Origin: BS750m-G4 sp964472195
Lineage (GTDB): Bacteria; Bacteroidota; Ignavibacteria; Tepidaquicellales; Tepidaquicellaceae
DNA length: 19,916 bases
Reading direction: 5' to 3'
Assembly: GCA_964472195.1 (NCBI GenBank)
Contig: CAYYJH010000054.1
Coordinates: 1-19,916, forward strand
Shown here: positions 15,946 through 19,916 of the stretch, piece after piece
Layout: each line of letters starts with the position of its first letter
Position numbering within the stretch: the stretch's first letter is position 1
Translations under genes and position numbers: made by a program
The notes under the pieces: model-generated
Told to the model about the DNA's origin: nothing
Seen by the model: the letters and a program-made list of their open reading frames with translations, nothing else
Database searches by the model: none

Positions 15946-16659
15946 TCACCTTCTAACAATCTTTATCATATCTTCGACAGCTTTTTGTAATCCGGTGAAA
16001 ACCGCTCTTGAAATTATTGCGTGACCAATACTAATCTCTTTTATATCAACAATATTAAGAAAGGGATGAATATTAACATAATTAAGACCATGCCCTGCAG
16101 TTACAATAAGACCTAACTCTGCAGCCATCTGAGCAACACTTCCAATCTTACTCAATTCATTAATTTGCTCTTTCTCTTCTACAGAGTTTGCATATTTTCC
16201 TGTATGAATCTCAATAATATCTGCTCCTAATTCAATTGTCTTGTCAATATTGACAGGTTCTGGATCAATAAATAAACTAACTAATATATCTTTAGAATGT
16301 AATCCATCAATAGCTTTTGAAATCTTTTTTTCGGAATCAAAAAGATTCAATCCGCCCTCTGTTGTCAGTTCTTCCCTCTTCTCAGGAACAAGCGTCACAA
16401 GGTCTGGTAATACTTCACATGCAATACCAACCATTTCTTCAGTTGCAGCCATTTCTAAATCTAATTTCGTCTTAACAATTTCTCTAAGTAATCTCACATC
16501 TCTATCATTAATATGCCGTCTGTCTTCTCTTAAATGACAAACGATGCCCTCTGCTCCTGCTAACTCGCAAATACCTGCTGCAACAATTGGATCTGGTTCA
16601 ATTTCACCCCGCACTTCCCGAAGTGTTGCAACATGGTCTACATTTACTGCTAATCTCAT
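15946..16659 (-). CDS. pdxJ: Pyridoxine 5'-phosphate synthase
   Basis: PdxJ condenses 1-deoxyxylulose 5-phosphate with 3-amino-2-oxopropyl phosphate to form pyridoxine 5'-phosphate in the DXP-dependent vitamin B6 pathway. The TIM-barrel protein of 237 aa has the full family pattern: LAVNVDHVATLREVRG (3-18), CHLREDRRHINDRDV (40-54), EMAATEEM, LVTLVPEKREELTTEGGLNL, IEIHTGKYAN, and AGHGLNYVNIHP near 192-203 for the phosphate site, with a conserved Glu/Ile-Gly-His segment (KEISIGHAIISRAV) near the end. It sits 28 bases after the CPBP gene and before lptB. PdxA, its pathway partner, is not seen here. Confidence 0.97.
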   Translation of the reverse strand: MRLAVNVDHVATLREVRGEIEPDPIVAAGICELAGAEGIVCHLREDRRHINDRDVRLLREIVKTKLDLEMAATEEMVGIACEVLPDLVTLVPEKREELTTEGGLNLFDSEKKISKAIDGLHSKDILVSLFIDPEPVNIDKTIELGADIIEIHTGKYANSVEEKEQINELSKIGSVAQMAAELGLIVTAGHGLNYVNIHPFLNIVDIKEISIGHAIISRAVFTGLQKAVEDMIKIVRR

Positions 16660-16687
16660 AATAGTTTAAATTTCTTTTATAAATATA

Positions 16688-17446
16688 TTAGAACCAAATT
16701 TTATAAAATTTAAATTGATACCTTAATATTGATATCCCATCAATAAAAATCATTACCAACCAGTGAAGCAGCCATGCATAAATAAATGACCTGCTTCTTA
16801 ATGCTTGAATACCTAATACTAAACCTGCGAAGATCGAAGCAAACAATTCGATTTCTGGTTTACCTTTATGTAATATAAAAAACGGTATCATTTGTATAAA
16901 TATAGTATAATATCCAAATTTCGGTTTTAAACCAAACAACATATATCCTCTCCAGAAAAACTCCCAACCTAACATATAAATTAGAATGCACAATTCATAC
17001 AAAAGAAATATTCCAATACTATTCCTTACTTCAGATCCTCCTTGTGGATATGTTTTTGTAAATACTTCTGAACCCGAGACAATCCAAAGAATAGGGATCA
17101 TAATAATAAGAAATATAACAAGCGTTGTAAGACCAAATTTATAATCACCCCACCTTATTCCAAACTCGGATAATTTTTCTTTAAAAATGAACTTTATAGA
17201 TAGTACGGGTAAAATGAACATCAGAGTCCCATCCATCATGAACCAATATATTCTCGAAATAAATCTGGAGTCTATTCCATTTACAGGGTCGTGACCAAAT
17301 ATATCATAATAAACGTTAGGACTGGAAAAAGTTATTGATATGAATGTAATTATCGCTACTGACATAAAGATATACGTAGTTTTGAAATCTAATTTCTTTA
17401 TCTCAGTTATTAATTGCTTGAATTCAGAAATTAATTGCTTTATCAA
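16688..17446 (-). CDS. CPBP-family intramembrane protease-like protein
   Basis: The 252-aa protein has about seven hydrophobic segments and the CPBP (CAAX protease and bacteriocin-processing) pattern in its second half: GWEFFWRGYMLFG (160-172), PFFILHKGKPEIELF (188-202) and AWLLHWLVMIFIDG (224-237). Glu162, Arg166, His193 and His228 are in the places of the metal-binding and catalytic residues. The first glutamate of the usual EExxxR motif is Trp161. I recall other family members with WEFF, so this may be a subfamily form and not an inactive one. The substrate is unknown; members process prenylated proteins, peptides or membrane proteins. It lies nine bases after the YbbR-domain gene, so it is surely in the same transcript. 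Confidence 0.82.
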   Translation of the reverse strand: MIKQLISEFKQLITEIKKLDFKTTYIFMSVAIITFISITFSSPNVYYDIFGHDPVNGIDSRFISRIYWFMMDGTLMFILPVLSIKFIFKEKLSEFGIRWGDYKFGLTTLVIFLIIMIPILWIVSGSEVFTKTYPQGGSEVRNSIGIFLLYELCILIYMLGWEFFWRGYMLFGLKPKFGYYTIFIQMIPFFILHKGKPEIELFASIFAGLVLGIQALRSRSFIYAWLLHWLVMIFIDGISILRYQFKFYKIWF

Positions 17447-17455
17447 AAATTTAAA

Positions 17456-18376
17456 TTAATATTTTTTCTTTATAATATATTGAAACTTCTGTGGCTCAAA
17501 ATTAATGAGGGTGGCGGCATTCACAGGTAACTCAATTACCGGAGTAACGAACCCTAAAGTATCATTTTCAATTACATCATAGTCAATACTCACCTTTATT
17601 TCAGACGGATTGATTTGCGAGAGCTGTTCTACACCCCCTCTCAGATACAAAGTTAATTTTGGCGGAATTAATAAAACATCTTTATCCGAAGGAACATTAT
17701 TAACTGATACTGTTATATCTTCAAAATTTTTATCAGCTGAAAGTTCAACTTTATATTCAATCTTTACCTTTTTCGGTTCGAACCTTATTATATTTTTTAA
17801 TGTATCGCTTAATTTTACAATCCTTGAAATATCTGAATTAATATTTTCAAAAGTTACAGATTCTGTTGGTATAAATTTAATTTTAGAAAGAATTGATTTA
17901 GCACCCGTTATTTTCACATATTTAGGTGTAATAATAGGTTCACCAACAATTTTATATCCATCTTTGAGTATAACATTTACATTGTTTTTCACCTGTACTT
18001 TTCTCTCAGATACTTTATCAAAACTTATACTTATAGTATCAGGATATGTATTCAAAATAATTAAATCATGTGGAATATTTAACCGTTCACTTATAGCTTT
18101 AAAAGTATTAACTCTTACATCCCGTTTAATACCGGTTAAATCGAGGTAGTATGTTAAATTCTCTGATACGATTAATGTGACTAAATCCCATCCTTTGCCC
18201 TTAATTGTTACATCTATCGAAGAAGGTACTGTACTCGCTAACGCCTGTGATTTTGTTAAATTAATTTCTAAAGGTACCGAGAGATTAATTGTATAACTCA
18301 AATTCAAACTCAAATAAAGCCACAGTATAACCGCAAAAAATAATATGGAAAGATATATAAGAAAATTTTTTTTCAT
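17456..18376 (-). CDS. YbbR-domain protein with N-terminal membrane anchor
   Basis: The 306-aa protein has a short cytoplasmic MKKN end, one membrane helix (about 5-25) and an extracytoplasmic part made of successive beta-rich YbbR-like repeats. Recurrent patterns such as VPLEINLTKS, VPSSIDVTIKG, ILKDGYKIVGEPIITPKYVKITG and NVPSDKDVLLIPPKLTLYLRG mark about three units. In Firmicutes the related protein CdaR regulates the diadenylate cyclase CdaA, but no cyclase gene lies next to this one, so that role cannot be assumed. It is 12 bases after the GWxTD gene and nine before the CPBP gene. Exposure to the periplasm and its neighbours suggest an envelope function. Confidence 0.8.
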   Translation of the reverse strand: MKKNFLIYLSILFFAVILWLYLSLNLSYTINLSVPLEINLTKSQALASTVPSSIDVTIKGKGWDLVTLIVSENLTYYLDLTGIKRDVRVNTFKAISERLNIPHDLIILNTYPDTISISFDKVSERKVQVKNNVNVILKDGYKIVGEPIITPKYVKITGAKSILSKIKFIPTESVTFENINSDISRIVKLSDTLKNIIRFEPKKVKIEYKVELSADKNFEDITVSVNNVPSDKDVLLIPPKLTLYLRGGVEQLSQINPSEIKVSIDYDVIENDTLGFVTPVIELPVNAATLINFEPQKFQYIIKKKY

Positions 18377-18388
18377 TTAGTTTTCAAA

Positions 18389-19792
18389 TTAATTTTCTTC
18401 TTTTCCTAATATTGACTTCCAATTATCATTTCTTAATTCACTCTGAAGTGTGGAATGTACAAGTTCATAATCGCCCGAACCTGATGTATGCAATTCAATA
18501 AACACACACATCGCACCACCTTCAAGTACATTATAATTCCAAATCTCATATCCTTTTGAATTTGCTTCAAACGGATATACTTCACGGGAATCGGGTTTAC
18601 CATATATTATGTATATTCTTCCTCTATCAGTTCGCCATCCTTCTTTATATGATTCGTTAAATAATTTATTTGCTTCAATAACCCTTAATAAGTATTTAAG
18701 TTTAAACTCGTTCTGGGGTGTTGCAGGATTATCATCCCGAATATTCCAAAATTTATACATAAATTTTCTTTTCTGATCTAACGACGTAAGATTTTTGAAT
18801 GTTTCCGATTCTGCATCAGTTCTAATATACAAACTTTTTTGAAAATCCTCCTCGACAAGTTCTTCTCTCATATTTGCATATTCACTTTTAAGAAATTTTT
18901 CATCTTCTGTAATATTTTCGGTAATTAATACGTTTGGGTTATAGATATAGATTTTTTTTTGTTTACTAACATCAATTCCACTTAAAGTATCCTTTATGTT
19001 TATTACAAGAATATATGATCCAGTTGGAAGACTATCAACTTCAAACAAACCATATTCAGCTATCGATTCAGATACTGTTCTTATTCTTTTCTCCTTTTTG
19101 TAAATTTCATTCCCATTTCTATCCGTGATATTGGAGAAGATGTCAAATCCATCTGGCATTTTTTCCTTATTCAATCCGTAAATCTCAAAATAATAGAATA
19201 ATTTCTCGACATTATAACCAAATAAACCACTGGGATTTGGGATTACTTCAAGTGTGTTTTTATAAAATATACTTTCCGAATTTGATGATTTTACAACCGA
19301 TGTAGAAAGTTCTATATCACTAATCTGGAGTAAATTACTAAAAGGATTAATTTCTAACGTAAGTTGAATAGTATCTGTATTCGAATTGTCAAGTGAATCT
19401 TTGCCAATTATTATAAATTTGTAATTCCCATAGGGAATTTGATAAGTCAGTTGACCTACCAATTTTCGCTCAAGATTAGAACCGGATGTATCGCTCACTT
19501 TTGAGGGTACTAAATACAAATTTGAAAAAATTAAATCCTCGGTGTTTTCATTAATGATTGATAAATCAATTTGACCAATCGCTCTATATTCATTATCTTT
19601 ATGTTCATATGTCAATCCCTTTTGATAAAAGGAATAATAGATTTCTACAATAGCTTTATCATCACTTCCCCTGAAAATTGAATAATCATATACAAATTGA
19701 AATTCATTATCCGCATAAGTTACAGCACTCGAAAACAAGTAAACTAGTGCACACAGATTAAATATAATTAATACAATCTTATTTTTTTCCAT
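18389..19792 (-). CDS. Exported GWxTD-domain protein
   Basis: The 467-aa protein has a signal peptide (about 1-27, with cleavage likely after TYA) and a long beta-rich middle region without a recognised motif. The C-terminal domain carries the family's name motif in YKEGWRTDRGRIYIIYGKPD (GWRTD at 385-389), followed by YEIWNYNVLEGGAMCVFIEL and DYELVHST, then NDNW close to the end. GWxTD proteins are found mainly in the FCB group and Acidobacteria; their biochemical function is not established. Export is supported by the signal peptide. It is the first gene of the minus-strand run ending in lptB, and its start lies close behind a terminator hairpin that follows the putative beta-barrel gene. 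No Shine-Dalgarno sequence is visible. Confidence 0.88.
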   Translation of the reverse strand: MEKNKIVLIIFNLCALVYLFSSAVTYADNEFQFVYDYSIFRGSDDKAIVEIYYSFYQKGLTYEHKDNEYRAIGQIDLSIINENTEDLIFSNLYLVPSKVSDTSGSNLERKLVGQLTYQIPYGNYKFIIIGKDSLDNSNTDTIQLTLEINPFSNLLQISDIELSTSVVKSSNSESIFYKNTLEVIPNPSGLFGYNVEKLFYYFEIYGLNKEKMPDGFDIFSNITDRNGNEIYKKEKRIRTVSESIAEYGLFEVDSLPTGSYILVINIKDTLSGIDVSKQKKIYIYNPNVLITENITEDEKFLKSEYANMREELVEEDFQKSLYIRTDAESETFKNLTSLDQKRKFMYKFWNIRDDNPATPQNEFKLKYLLRVIEANKLFNESYKEGWRTDRGRIYIIYGKPDSREVYPFEANSKGYEIWNYNVLEGGAMCVFIELHTSGSGDYELVHSTLQSELRNDNWKSILGKEEN

Positions 19793-19806
19793 TTTTTAAA
19801 TACAAT

Positions 19807-19847
19807 AAAAGAAAAAGGTAATCATAAAATTAAATACGATTACCTTT
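19807..19847 (-). terminator. Hairpin terminator between the beta-barrel gene and the GWxTD gene
   Basis: AAAGGTAATC (19814-19823) pairs perfectly with GATTACCTTT (19838-19847) across a 14-base loop. On the minus strand the hairpin leads into TTTTTCTTTT. It begins about 23 bases after the stop codon of the upstream gene and ends about 14 bases before the GWxTD start, leaving little room for a separate promoter. Partial read-through is therefore likely. Confidence 0.75.
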
Positions 19848-19870
19848 AAAATAATAAATTTTATATTTTA

Positions 19871-19916
19871 TTAAAATCCTACAAGCAGTGTAAAGAACTG
19901 ATTTGTAGAATCAAAT
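19871..19916 (-). CDS. 3' end of a probable outer-membrane beta-barrel protein (partial)
   Basis: Reading in from the window edge on the minus strand gives FDSTNQFFTLLVGF and then TAA at 19873-19871. The alternating pattern and terminal Phe are typical of the last strand of outer-membrane beta-barrels, which BAM recognises. A terminator hairpin follows the stop at a normal distance, supporting a real gene end. Only 14 residues are visible, so the family cannot be named. One of the other two frames has an early stop (ATT TGA) at the edge. Confidence 0.55.
   Translation of the reverse strand, partial: FDSTNQFFTLLVGF

Noticed and set aside
17610..18149. A 179-codon frame opposite the YbbR-domain gene
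   Set aside because: It is antisense to a well-supported gene in a tight operon and has no recognisable domain.
17456..18376. Naming the YbbR-domain protein CdaR, a regulator of c-di-AMP synthesis
   Set aside because: No diadenylate cyclase gene is adjacent, and YbbR domains occur in proteins with other or unknown roles.

Overview
This AT-rich window looks like chromosomal housekeeping DNA from the Bacteroidota/Chlorobiota side of the FCB group, most probably an Ignavibacteria- or Kapabacteria-like lineage. That placement is inferred from several things seen here. SecD and SecF are separate genes. EF-P carries the tip motif PGNLRAF, which I recall from Chlorobi. There is a GWxTD-domain protein and the C-terminal end of a probable outer-membrane beta-barrel. 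Most genes lack a Shine-Dalgarno sequence, three start with TTG, and two promoter candidates match the Bacteroidota -33/-7 pattern. No insertion sequence, phage gene or CRISPR array was seen.

Layout. (1) 63-3418, plus strand: secD, secF and a small STAS protein in a row, closed by a hairpin with a T-tract that runs straight into the start of purA (3492-4790). (2) 4787-5410, minus strand: a DoxX-family membrane protein whose stop codon overlaps that of purA. (3) 5600-5838: a tRNA cluster with tRNA-Gly(GCC), a broken tRNA-Cys copy carrying a GC-rich palindrome in its anticodon arm, and an intact tRNA-Cys(GCA). (4) 6053-7097, minus strand: glyceraldehyde-3-phosphate dehydrogenase with a clear terminator. 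(5) 7098-7319: a divergent promoter region. (6) 7320-15121, plus strand: efp-accB-accC, a small membrane protein of unknown function, an enoyl-ACP-reductase-like SDR, a 1142-residue tubulin/FtsZ-superfamily protein with a C-terminal SHOCT-like segment, and an FmdB-type zinc ribbon. (7) 15126-19792, minus strand: a tight five-gene run transcribed GWxTD protein, YbbR-domain protein, CPBP protease-like protein, pdxJ, lptB. Upstream of it is the 3' end of the putative beta-barrel gene, followed by a terminator hairpin.

The genes cover core cell-envelope and metabolic functions: protein export (SecDF), malonyl-CoA supply (AccBC) beside a putative fatty-acid reductase, LPS transport ATPase (LptB), vitamin B6 synthesis (PdxJ), adenylate synthesis (PurA), glycolysis (GAPDH) and translation (EF-P, tRNAs). 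The least explained items are the large tubulin-like protein, the palindrome-bearing tRNA-Cys relic, the purA leader hairpin, and the envelope operon that begins with the GWxTD gene.
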